A program made the position numbers and the translations under genes. This document shows positions 13,366-23,393 of a DNA stretch of 24,300 nucleotides, one piece after another. The stretch's first letter is position 1. Every line of letters starts with the position of its first letter. The notes beneath the pieces are model-generated. The model was not told where the DNA came from. It did no database searches and saw nothing but the letters and a program-made list of their open reading frames with translations. The stretch is from UBA1268 sp965662195 (GTDB lineage: Bacteria > Planctomycetota > Planctomycetia > Pirellulales > UBA1268): assembly GCA_965662195.1 (NCBI GenBank), contig CBFIHA010000061.1, forward strand, positions 1-24,300, written 5' to 3'.

Positions 13366-14733
13366 CTATTTTCCACTTGTCACCTGCTTGAGGGCGGCGA
13401 GAGCCAGCTTGCGAGCCTCGGCATGATCGACAATTGGCTCCGGATAGCCGGCATCTCGGTCGACCCAGCGGTCGATATAGGCCTCGTCGGGGTCGAACTT
13501 CTGCTGCTGGCTGGTCGGGTTGAAAATCCGAAAGTAGGGGGCGGCATCGGCCCCACAGCCGGCCGCCCACTGCCAGCCCAGGGTATTTGCCGCCAGGTCG
13601 GCATCGACCAGCGTGTCCCAGAACCAGTGGGCCCCTTCCAGCCACGAGATCCGCAGGTCCTTCACCAGAAAGCTGGCCACGATCATCCGGACCCGGTTGT
13701 GCATCCAGCCGGTTGACCAGAGTTGCCGCATGCCGGCATCGACAATCGGAAAGCCGGTCCGGCCCCGCTGCCAGGCCCGCAGGCCGACCGGATCATCGGC
13801 CCAGGGAAACCGAGCATAGTCGGCCCGCAGGGGCGCATCCGGCGTGTGCGGAAAGTGATAGAGCAGGTGGTTGGCAAACTCCCGCCAGCCGAGTTCCCGC
13901 AGGTAGACCTCGGGGCTGCCGGTCAGTTTGGCGGCCGGCTTGCCGCCGGTCGCCCCGCGCACCGCATGCCAGACCCGCCGCGGTGAGATTTCACCGAAGT
14001 GCAGGTACGGCGACAGGCTGCTGGTGCCGGCATGATCGGGCCGGTCGCGGCCGTCACCGTAGTCGTCAAGGGCCTTGGCGAGAAACACCTTGAGCCGCTT
14101 GGCCGCCCCGGCCTCTCCCGGCGACCAGGTCTTTCGCATGGTGCCGGCCCAGTCGATTGCCGGTAGCAGACAGAGGCTCTCGACGGTGACTGACTTTGGG
14201 CGTTTCGAGATCGCCACCTGGAGTTTCCGTGGGGCGGCCTGCGGTTCGGCCGGTTCATCCCGGGCCAGCAACGCCCGCCAGAAGGGCGTGAAGACCTGAT
14301 AGGGCTTGCCCTGCTTGGTGGCGACATGGACCGGCTCATAGAGCAGCCCGCCCCCAAAGCTCTCGACGGTGAGCCCCTCCTCGGCTAGTGCCTGCTTGAT
14401 GGCGGTGTCCCGCTTGATCACTGCCGGCTCGTAGCGGCGGTTCCAGACGACATGCGTTGCCGCCGTTTCCTGGGCGAGCTGCCGCAGGGTCTCAAGTGAT
14501 GGTCCAACGCGAATCACCAGCGGGCAGCCGAGCTTTGCAAGGCTCGCCGCCAGGCTCTCGAGCGACTGGTGCAGCCACCACTGCGAGGCCGCTCCCGGCT
14601 GCCAGGGGGCTTCTTCGTCCGGGGCCCAGATGAAAACCGGCACCACGCTGCCACGGGCCGCCGCCACCAGCAGTGCCGGATTGTCATCCAGCCGCAGATC
14701 GTGACGAAACCAGACAAGGGTGACTGCGGCCAT
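13366..14733 (-). CDS. phr: Deoxyribodipyrimidine photolyase (class I CPD type)
   Basis: 455 residues from ATG 14733, with GGAG five bases upstream. The N-terminal antenna domain is VTLVWFRHDLRLDDNPAL and VVPVFIWAPDEE. The FAD domain holds LSPYLHFGEISPRRVW, YLRELGWREFANHLLYHFPH (Glu of the ELxWREF lesion site), WQRGRTGFPIVDAGMRQLW, TGWMHNRVRMIVASFLVKDL, WFWDTLVDADLAANTLGWQW and PYFRIFNPTSQQQKFDP. These are the complete signatures of class I photolyases, including the tryptophans that pass electrons to FAD. The enzyme uses blue light to split cyclobutane pyrimidine dimers in DNA, in the cytoplasm. Length is normal. Whether the antenna pigment is MTHF or deazaflavin cannot be told. It starts 60 bases after the DUF1501 gene stop and may be read through from it. 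Confidence 0.97.
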   Translation of the reverse strand: MAAVTLVWFRHDLRLDDNPALLVAAARGSVVPVFIWAPDEEAPWQPGAASQWWLHQSLESLAASLAKLGCPLVIRVGPSLETLRQLAQETAATHVVWNRRYEPAVIKRDTAIKQALAEEGLTVESFGGGLLYEPVHVATKQGKPYQVFTPFWRALLARDEPAEPQAAPRKLQVAISKRPKSVTVESLCLLPAIDWAGTMRKTWSPGEAGAAKRLKVFLAKALDDYGDGRDRPDHAGTSSLSPYLHFGEISPRRVWHAVRGATGGKPAAKLTGSPEVYLRELGWREFANHLLYHFPHTPDAPLRADYARFPWADDPVGLRAWQRGRTGFPIVDAGMRQLWSTGWMHNRVRMIVASFLVKDLRISWLEGAHWFWDTLVDADLAANTLGWQWAAGCGADAAPYFRIFNPTSQQQKFDPDEAYIDRWVDRDAGYPEPIVDHAEARKLALAALKQVTSGK

Positions 14734-14793
14734 GAAGACTCCGGACTTGCGATGGTTCTCCTGAACCCGCCGGAGTCTACCAGCCGCCTTGGG

Positions 14794-16275
<1,482 letters not shown>

Positions 16276-16310
16276 GGCGGGGTCCTTTGGAAACGGGGGG
16301 ATTGGTAGGG

Positions 16311-19300
16311 CTAGTGGTTAAAGAAGAAGGCCGGCGAGTTGATGAGCGCCCAGGCCAGATCCTGAATGGCGGTGAGCCGCTGGTTCTTCAGTTGCCGGTC
16401 ACTCTGTTCGACGTCGGACCGCAGCCGCACCAGGTCGGGGTCATCGGGCACCGGCTTCTGGGCCTCGGCCAACTCGGCTTCGAGGGCCACGACGCCCGGG
16501 TCACGAGGGACCGGCTGCGTCGCCGCTGCCAGGGCAGCTGATCGCTTCCGCCACTGGGGATCTTCGTGGGCGATCAACTCAGCGAGTTCCCGCTGTTCGG
16601 CCACCGACAGCTCTCCGCTCGGTCGGGCCAGCAGCTCTCCTGCCCGGGCCGAGACCCCCAGCGGCAGCGGCCCCTTGGTGTCAGTCAGCGAAACCCGAAA
16701 CCGGCCGAGGGCATGCTTGCCCCCCTTGAACCGCTGCTCAAGCCGGATGGTGGCGATCATCGGCTCAGCCACCACGACCGGGTCCTTGACCTCGAAGATT
16801 GCCCAGTGGGGAAGATCGGTCTTGGCTGCCACCGCCCAGCCGCGGCTGGGGCTGGCTGCATCGTTGTCAATCGCGTACTTCGCGTCGTACCGGCCGCCCG
16901 CCTGGGCAAAGTCGGCCTGCGGGCGATGCAGCATGATCCGCTGGCGGTGCTCTGGCTTTGACTGGGGTGCAAGCTCAAGGACCAGTTCTGTCAGTACAAA
17001 GTTGCCGTCGGAGGCCCGCCCCGCCCCGCCCTGCGGCAGGCTCGGATCAGGAATCGCCTCAAGCCGGATCGCCGTCAGCTGTTTAAGCTGCTGCGGATCG
17101 AGCCTGGCGGTAATCGTCGTTGTTTCAACGCCAGCCTTGCCACTGGCCCGCACCGAGCCGTCGGCAAGCGTCGTCAGGGTCGCCCCCAGCTTTGATGCCA
17201 GGCTGGCAGGCCGGGTGACCTGCCAGGCCGCCGCCTTGTCAGCGAGGGCTTTGAAGCTGGCAAGCTGGCCGGAAGTGTCGGCGTGGTAGGCCTCGATTGC
17301 CGCAAGGGCGGCGGTAATTTTTTCGGCCCGCTGCTGGTGCAGCTGCTGCCGCTTGGGCGCGTCGGCCGTCCGGGCCTCGTCGAGCCGGTGCGACACCTCG
17401 GCAATGCGTTGAAGCCGCCGCTGTTCCAGCCGCTGTTGCTCCTGCTTCCAGTCGGCCTCGGCAGCCACCAGTTCGGCCTGCAACGCCTCGTGGTCGATGG
17501 CGATCTCCTGCATCATCTGCCGGACGGCATCAACTTCTGCCGGCCGACTCGGCCGGCCCAGAATGGCGTAAAAGACGTCCTCAATCAGCTGGCTATCGTC
17601 GGGCTGACCGGCGACCAGCTTCGCGAGTTCGCTCTTCGGGTCAGCCAAGACATCGCCGACCACCGGGCCGCTGACCAGCGCCATCACCGGGCCGAGGGCC
17701 ATCCCCTCAGCCCGTTCGCATTCACAGGCACTTTCGCGGGCCGGCCGGCCGAAGGTCTGGAGAAAGCCCCGGCCGAGTGTGCTCGAAACCTCCGGCAGTT
17801 CAGCCGCCCGGGTACCCTCGGGATAACCGGGAAACCGTGAGGGCGAGCCGACAACGGCATGGATGGCGTCGTAGAGCGTCTCCGCCGGCAGCCGCCGCGG
17901 CAGGGCCCGGGAATAGTTGATGGTGTCGTCTTCATTAAAGCGGTTAGTCTTGATCGACAGGCCATAGACCCGGCTGGTGCAGATCTCGGTGAGGATGGCG
18001 CGGGTATCAAAGCCGCTCTCGATGAACCGGGCGGTCAGATAGTCGAGCAGTGCCGGGTTGGTCGGCGGATTGCCGGCCCGGATATCGTCGATCGGGTCGA
18101 TGATGCCGACCCCGAAGAGATACCCCCAGAGCCGATTGACATAGCTGCGGGCAAAGTAGCGATTGTCCGAAGCGGTCAGCCAGGCGGCAAACTCCTGCCG
18201 CCGGGTGGCGTCGGCCGGAGCCTCATAGTTGCACTCGAAGGGAAACACTGGATCGACCGGCTTGCCGGTCCGCTCGTGGGTCACCTCACCGGCCGTGGCA
18301 TCACCGACGATCTCGTAGAGCGGCTTGGCCCCCTCAACCGCTGTACCACCGATTTTTTTATCACCACTTTCGGGATCCCGTGAAAGGCTCACGCGGGCGA
18401 ACGATGCAGCTGTCTCGTAGTACTGATCCTGGGTCCAGCGTTCGAACGGATGGTCGTGGCACTTGTTGCAGTTGAACCGCACGCCGAGGAACAGGTGGGT
18501 GGTGTTCTCCATCGTCTCCAGTGGATCCCGCAGGGTCTTGTAGTAGGCGGCGGCCGGGTTCTCGCGGTTGGAGCCACTGGCGGTGAGAATGGCCCGGGCA
18601 AAGTCGTCATAGGGCGTGTTGCCGGCAACCTGGTTCCGAATCCAGGCCCGCAGCCCTTCGGCCCCCTCCTTCCCCAGAAACTTGGGGTTCACCTGCAGCA
18701 GATCGGCCCACTTGTTGGTCCAATGCTCGATAAATCCCTCTGAACCGATCAACTCGGCAACCAGTTCGGCCCGCTTGATGCGAGTGTCGCGGCGGTCGGC
18801 CTCAAACTGGCGGACGGTGGTGGCAGTGGGCGGCAGACCGGTCAGGTCGAGTGTGAGCCGCCGCAGAAACTCAAGGTCGGTCGCCAGCGGCGCTGGGGCG
18901 ATCTTCATCGCCTGCCACTTTGCTGCCACCAGTTCGTCGATCGGCCCCCAGGTCTCCGGTTGCTGCCAGGCAAAGCCTTCCCGATCCCCCATCACTGTTA
19001 GCGTGACGGCGGCATAGCTGCCCTCATAACGAACAAGCATCGGTGCCTCACCCCGCCGAAGCGCGGTGGCCAGCCCGTCTCGGCTGACTGTGGCTACCTC
19101 GGTGTTGCCGCTTTCCAAGAAAGCATGGCGGGTGACATCCCGACGGCTGCCATCGGCATAGCTGGCCACCACGCGGAATTGCTGCCGGCCCCCGGGCCGG
19201 TCGATCAACGCCGCTGAGGGGGAGACCTCGATGGCAGTCACCTTCGCCACCTGCTGGTTCAGCTCGGCCCCCTCCTCGATCCAGCGGCGAATCAGCTGAT

Positions 19301-21527
19301 AGTCAGCATCGGCCGGCCGGGCGAGCAGGCCGCCGGTGTGCGGCACCGTGGCCGAGGCCTTCAGCAGCATCAGGCTGTCGTCGGGGCTGGCAAGGTTCAC
19401 CCGGCGGCTGCCATGGTCGTCAGTGAAGGCCCGCACGTCGAAGAGCGGGTCGTAGCCCCGCAGCGACAGCTTGAAGCCGTTCTTGCCCTTCGCCGCCCCA
19501 TGGCAGGTGCCCTGATTGCAGCCGAGCTTCGAGAGTACCGGATTGATGTCACGAACGAAGTCGACCTGCGGCAGGCTGCCGCTGCCAACCACTGAGACCG
19601 GCAGGCTGACACTCGCAAGCTGCTCAGCGGCGGCTGTTGCCTGAGCGTCGGCCGTTGGTGCATACCGCAGCTCAAGGCTGCTGCTGCCATCGGCCAATGG
19701 CCGCACCAGCCCGGTACCGCTGACCTCCACCAGCTTGACTGCTGATTGACCACTTGCAGGCGGGGCGACCGTGACGCTTCGCGTCAGATCGACCGTGCCC
19801 CCGCCGGCCAGTGTGCCGGTGACCACCAGCTGGGTTGAGGCGAAGGGCCCGATCAGTTCCACCGCGGCTGGCTCGACTGTGACCGCCACCACCCGATCGG
19901 CCGGGGCGGCATCGGGCTCAACCGACGGCTCCGGCGGCCAGGGCAGCGGCAGCGTGCCGCCGCTGCCCTGCTGCTGATCAACCGCCGCCACGGCAAACTG
20001 CCGGGTTGCCGCACCCGAGTCGGCCCGGAAGCAGCGGATCAGGCCATCGCCACCGGCGACGGCGACCTCACCCGAGGTGGGATGGAAGGCGACCGCATAG
20101 GTGACGGCCTCAGGTAGTTCGACGCTGGCGAGCTTGCGGGTGGACTGCTCGCGGAAGGCATCGAAGGCTTTCCACTCGGCCTCGCTGCGTTTGCCACCCT
20201 GCCGGGTGACCGGGTCGCCCGGCACCTTGGCCATGATGTCGAGGATTTCTGGCGGCACGTCCTCTGTCAGGCCGTAGCTGGCAACCACCAGTTCGCCCCG
20301 GCCGTCCAGCCCACCGACTGCCGCCACCATCTGGCCATCGGCCGAGAACCGCAGATCGGCCACCCGACCCTCAAGCGGAAAGAGCGGAAAGATATGGTTG
20401 GCGTTGTCCCCGATCACCCGCTTGGCATGCCGGTGAATGCGATAGACCCGAGGCATGCCGTCAGCCCCGGCGGCCACGATGTGATCGAGGGTGGGATGCC
20501 GATCGACCGCCGACAGGCCGCCCCGTAGCGCTCCGGGGGTGATCGATGTGATGTTGTCGATGAACCGTTCAGTTGCCAGTTCGGTGAGCTTCACCGTCAT
20601 GTCACGGCCGACCGAGATCACATGGTCACCCTGCGGCGCGAACACCGTGTCGAGTACCCAGTCTTCATGGGCACCCTGGTAGAGCACCTGCTCGCCGGTG
20701 GTCGCGTCGATGGCCCGTAGGCTGTTGTCGGTGCAGCCAAAGGCGACCAGCTTGCCATCGGGCGACCAGCAGCCACCGTAGACCGTGTCAAAGCTGACCG
20801 GTACCGACAGCTCAAGGCTGCCGTCGGCCACGTTCCAGATCTGCACCTCGCCCATCCGGGCCGGGTTGCCACCGGTGACCAGCAGCCGGCTGCCGTCGGG
20901 TGAGAACCGCACCCGCTCAACCCGTTCGGAGAGGCCGACCAGCCGCTTGGCTGCCGCCGCCGGTGCTGCCGCATCGTCCGAGACGTCAAACAGCAGCACC
21001 TCGTGGAAGCCGGTGACAGCCAGCCACCTGCCGTCGGGTGAAAAGTCGATACTCGTCACGACCGGCTGCCGCGTGTAGACCGGCGGATGGTCAGCATCGA
21101 TCTTCTGGCCCGCACTCTCCGGCGTGTCGTCCTGGGCGCCGGTGGCGATCCAGCGGGTGATCAGTTCGACCTCGGCCTTCGTCAGGGCCTTGCCGTTCTT
21201 GGGCATCTCGGCATGGCCGTTGGCGTCGGGGGTGATCTGATCGATCAGGTAGCTCTCCGCCGGCTTGCCCGGTACGACCCCAGCAGCGCCAGACTCACCA
21301 GCGGCAGCGAGCAGGTCAACTGTTGTCATCAGATAGTCGCCCTCGGCCTTGGCCGGCTGGTGGCAGCCCTGACAGTTGGCCTGGAAGATCGGCAGGACGT
21401 CGCGGACGTAGCTGACTGGCGCCTGGGGAGCCGACTCGGCAGTGGCTGTGGCTCCGGCAGTGAGCGTAAGGATCAGCCCGAGGACGAACAGCCACCAGCG
21501 GCAAAGCGGCGAAGGATCGTGCGACAT
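16311..21527 (-). CDS. Giant PSCyt1 - WD40 - Ig-like - DUF1549 - DUF1553 protein
   Basis: 1738 residues from ATG 21527, chosen because an export signal begins there (CRWWLFVLGLILTLTAGATA); ATG 21563 is an alternative. Order of parts: PSCyt1 haem domain with CQGCH (52-56); WD40-type blades ~155-500 (TSIDFSPDGRWLAV, ERVRFSPDGSRLLVTGG, GGCWSPDGKLVAFG, DTVFAPQGDHVISVGRD, DLRFSADGQMVAAVGG); an Ig-like Big_2-type stretch ~545-650; a second cytochrome-like domain with CNQGTCH (670-676); another Ig-like stretch ~763-847; DUF1549 ~862-1075 with CNKCHDH (1020-1026); DUF1553 from ~1110 (FARSYVNRLWGYLFGVGIID); a charged coiled coil ~1390-1460 (WKQEQQRLEQRRLQRIAEVS); and an end LINSPAFFFNH typical of the family. 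Such proteins are probably periplasmic multihaem proteins; the exact reaction is unknown. DUF1501 follows 35 bases downstream. Confidence 0.93.
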   Translation of the reverse strand: MSHDPSPLCRWWLFVLGLILTLTAGATATAESAPQAPVSYVRDVLPIFQANCQGCHQPAKAEGDYLMTTVDLLAAAGESGAAGVVPGKPAESYLIDQITPDANGHAEMPKNGKALTKAEVELITRWIATGAQDDTPESAGQKIDADHPPVYTRQPVVTSIDFSPDGRWLAVTGFHEVLLFDVSDDAAAPAAAAKRLVGLSERVERVRFSPDGSRLLVTGGNPARMGEVQIWNVADGSLELSVPVSFDTVYGGCWSPDGKLVAFGCTDNSLRAIDATTGEQVLYQGAHEDWVLDTVFAPQGDHVISVGRDMTVKLTELATERFIDNITSITPGALRGGLSAVDRHPTLDHIVAAGADGMPRVYRIHRHAKRVIGDNANHIFPLFPLEGRVADLRFSADGQMVAAVGGLDGRGELVVASYGLTEDVPPEILDIMAKVPGDPVTRQGGKRSEAEWKAFDAFREQSTRKLASVELPEAVTYAVAFHPTSGEVAVAGGDGLIRCFRADSGAATRQFAVAAVDQQQGSGGTLPLPWPPEPSVEPDAAPADRVVAVTVEPAAVELIGPFASTQLVVTGTLAGGGTVDLTRSVTVAPPASGQSAVKLVEVSGTGLVRPLADGSSSLELRYAPTADAQATAAAEQLASVSLPVSVVGSGSLPQVDFVRDINPVLSKLGCNQGTCHGAAKGKNGFKLSLRGYDPLFDVRAFTDDHGSRRVNLASPDDSLMLLKASATVPHTGGLLARPADADYQLIRRWIEEGAELNQQVAKVTAIEVSPSAALIDRPGGRQQFRVVASYADGSRRDVTRHAFLESGNTEVATVSRDGLATALRRGEAPMLVRYEGSYAAVTLTVMGDREGFAWQQPETWGPIDELVAAKWQAMKIAPAPLATDLEFLRRLTLDLTGLPPTATTVRQFEADRRDTRIKRAELVAELIGSEGFIEHWTNKWADLLQVNPKFLGKEGAEGLRAWIRNQVAGNTPYDDFARAILTASGSNRENPAAAYYKTLRDPLETMENTTHLFLGVRFNCNKCHDHPFERWTQDQYYETAASFARVSLSRDPESGDKKIGGTAVEGAKPLYEIVGDATAGEVTHERTGKPVDPVFPFECNYEAPADATRRQEFAAWLTASDNRYFARSYVNRLWGYLFGVGIIDPIDDIRAGNPPTNPALLDYLTARFIESGFDTRAILTEICTSRVYGLSIKTNRFNEDDTINYSRALPRRLPAETLYDAIHAVVGSPSRFPGYPEGTRAAELPEVSSTLGRGFLQTFGRPARESACECERAEGMALGPVMALVSGPVVGDVLADPKSELAKLVAGQPDDSQLIEDVFYAILGRPSRPAEVDAVRQMMQEIAIDHEALQAELVAAEADWKQEQQRLEQRRLQRIAEVSHRLDEARTADAPKRQQLHQQRAEKITAALAAIEAYHADTSGQLASFKALADKAAAWQVTRPASLASKLGATLTTLADGSVRASGKAGVETTTITARLDPQQLKQLTAIRLEAIPDPSLPQGGAGRASDGNFVLTELVLELAPQSKPEHRQRIMLHRPQADFAQAGGRYDAKYAIDNDAASPSRGWAVAAKTDLPHWAIFEVKDPVVVAEPMIATIRLEQRFKGGKHALGRFRVSLTDTKGPLPLGVSARAGELLARPSGELSVAEQRELAELIAHEDPQWRKRSAALAAATQPVPRDPGVVALEAELAEAQKPVPDDPDLVRLRSDVEQSDRQLKNQRLTAIQDLAWALINSPAFFFNH

Positions 21528-21631
21528 GATTGGGTTGCGGTGTGGTTGGAGCTGAAAATCCATGCAGGAACCTATGTACTGAAGAATGTCTTGTTTTATG
21601 TCGCGGCCGAACACCGCCTTACGGCATTGTG

Positions 21632-23092
21632 TTAGGCAAGCAGGTCGTGGACCACCTCGCCGTGCACATCGGTCAGGCGGAAGTCGCGGCCCTGAAAGCG
21701 GTAGGTGAGCTTGGTGTGGTCGAAGCCGAGCAGGTGCAGCAGCGTGGCCTGCAGGTCGTGGATGTGGACCGGGTTCTCAGCCACCTTGAAGCCCAGGTCG
21801 TCACTGGCCCCGTAGGTCAGGCCCCCCTTCACCCCGCCGCCGGCCATCCAGACGGAATAACAGTCGGGATAGTGGTCGCGGCCCAGAATGCCGCCGCCGG
21901 CGGTACGCCCCTCGCGGAAGGGCGTGCGGCCAAACTCACCGGTGCAGAGCACCAGGGTGTCATCGAGCAGGCCCCGCTGATCGAGATCTTCGATCAGGGC
22001 CGCTGCCGGCTTGTCGAAAGTGGCAGCCTTCTTGGTCAAGCCGTCACGGATGTCTTCATTCGGGCCGGTCCCGTGAAAGTCCCAGCCCCAGTCGAACAGC
22101 TGCACGAACCGCACGCCCTCCTCGACGAGGCGGCGGGCCAGCAGGCAGTTGTTGGCCAGGCTGGCCCCGCCCGGGGTGGCCCCGTAGGCCTCCAGGGTCT
22201 GCTTCGACTCCTGCGAGATGTCCATCACGTCCGGCACGCTGGCCTGCATCCGATAGGCCAGCTCGTACTGGGCGATGCGGGTAACGGTCTCGGGGTTCCC
22301 CAGTTCGCGGGCCTGCAGCCGATTGAGATCATTGAGGGCGTCGAGGCTCTTCCGTCGCAGCTGCCGGTCCATGCCGGGCGGGTTGGAAACGTAGAGCACC
22401 GGGTCTCCCTTGGAGCGGCACTGCACGCCCTGGAAGACGCTGGGCAGAAAGCCCGCTCCGAAACTGCTGGTACCGCCATTGGGCTGGACGCCGGAGGAGA
22501 TCAGCACCACGAAGCCGGGCAGGTTGGCATTCTCACTGCCGAGGCCATAGGTGACCCAGCTGCCCAGGCTCGGCCGGCCGGCTCGCGGGCTGCCGGTGTA
22601 GACCATCAGTTCGGCCGGGGCATGGTTGAATTGATCGGTGTGCATGCTCCGCACGAGGCAGAGCTTGTCGGCCACCCGGTGCAATTGCGGAATGGCATCG
22701 GAAAGTTCCATGCCGCTTGCCCCGCACCGCTGCCACTTCCGCGGCGTGCCGAGCAGCTTGGGCGTCCCCTTGGTGAAGGCGAACTTTTTGCCGGCAATGG
22801 TGTCCGCGGGGCATTCTTCGCCGTCGCGTTTGACCAGCTCTGGCTTGTGGTCATAGAGATCGAGGTGCGGCGGCGAGCCAGTGAGATGGATCACGATCAT
22901 CCGCTTGGCCCGTGGGGCAAACTGCGGCGGTCGGACCGCCAGCGGATCGGCGGACGAAGGCAGCGGTGTGGCGGCCCGAGCGGTTTCAGCGGCGAGCAGA
23001 TCGGCCAAGGCGATCGCCCCGATGCCACCGGCCATGCTGCCGAGCAGCTGGCGACGGGTGGCAAGCAGCTTGTGTTCAAGAATTGGGTTCAT
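21632..23092 (-). CDS. DUF1501 family protein, Tat-exported (second copy)
   Basis: 486 residues. ATG 23092 is chosen since the Tat signal follows it (LLATRRQLLGSMAGGIGAIA, cleavage near ARAA); the frame is open further upstream but runs into repeat-rich DNA. Body motifs: RMIVIHLTGSPPHLDLYDHK, FNHAPAELMVYTG, RPSLGSWVTYGLGSENANLP, NCLLARRLVEEGVRFVQLFD, DLDQRGLLDDTLVLCTGEFG, GRDHYPDCYSVWMAGGG, HIHDLQATLLHLLGFDH. It differs from the neighbouring DUF1501 (14794-16275) in the GSPPH for GGPSH block and is much closer to the fragment at 1-228. It follows a DUF1549/DUF1553 gene (23394-24300) in the usual order. About 100 bases separate it from the giant gene, with no obvious terminator. Confidence 0.95.
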   Translation of the reverse strand: MNPILEHKLLATRRQLLGSMAGGIGAIALADLLAAETARAATPLPSSADPLAVRPPQFAPRAKRMIVIHLTGSPPHLDLYDHKPELVKRDGEECPADTIAGKKFAFTKGTPKLLGTPRKWQRCGASGMELSDAIPQLHRVADKLCLVRSMHTDQFNHAPAELMVYTGSPRAGRPSLGSWVTYGLGSENANLPGFVVLISSGVQPNGGTSSFGAGFLPSVFQGVQCRSKGDPVLYVSNPPGMDRQLRRKSLDALNDLNRLQARELGNPETVTRIAQYELAYRMQASVPDVMDISQESKQTLEAYGATPGGASLANNCLLARRLVEEGVRFVQLFDWGWDFHGTGPNEDIRDGLTKKAATFDKPAAALIEDLDQRGLLDDTLVLCTGEFGRTPFREGRTAGGGILGRDHYPDCYSVWMAGGGVKGGLTYGASDDLGFKVAENPVHIHDLQATLLHLLGFDHTKLTYRFQGRDFRLTDVHGEVVHDLLA

Positions 23093-23197
23093 CGTGCAAT
23101 CTCTGCGGCTGACTTGGTGTATTGAAGTTGCGGCCTGTTTCCAGCGGGCCGGGACGTTGCCCATGCCATCTCGACGGACGTTCGCTTCGGCCGACCA

Positions 23198-23214
23198 ATC
23201 CGCCTTTGGCGGAT
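23198..23214. repeat. Palindrome ATCCGCC-TTT-GGCGGAT
   Basis: Perfect 7-bp arms with a three-base loop, lying between the two direct repeats of this intergenic region. No T-run follows, so it is not a standard terminator. Confidence 0.6.
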
Positions 23215-23241
23215 CGGTGCCCGGGGCCTCCACTCACTCGA

Positions 23242-23282
23242 CGGAAACTTCGCTTCGCCATCCGGGCTGCGCTCAGTTTCCG
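23242..23282. repeat. Long-loop inverted repeat CGGAAACT...AGTTTCCG
   Basis: Perfect 8-bp arms around a 25-base interior. The left arm is part of the second copy of the TCGACGGA repeat. The unit looks like a dispersed intergenic repeat; copy number elsewhere is unknown. Confidence 0.5.
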
Positions 23283-23393
23283 ACGCCGCTCGATTGGCAT
23301 GGGCAACGCCCCTCCCCCCCATTCAATTCGTGAAAGGACGAGGAAGGGTGAAAGGCGGATTTATTTAGGCTCTTTGAAAAGTTGTTGCTTCTC

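Larger units (their letters stand above)
23093..23393. other. Intergenic region rich in repeats
   Basis: No gene is evident here. It holds two near-copies of TCGACGGA..TTCGCTTCG..CC (23171-23192 and 23238-23259), a perfect palindrome ATCCGCC-TTT-GGCGGAT (23198-23214), and a long-loop hairpin CGGAAACT (23242-23249) / AGTTTCCG (23275-23282). The leader of the downstream DUF1501 gene must begin here. Confidence 0.6.

Noticed and set aside
21530..23125. 531-codon open frame on the plus strand
   Set aside because: It is exactly antisense to the DUF1501 gene, which has complete family motifs and a Tat signal; the plus-strand product looks like none.
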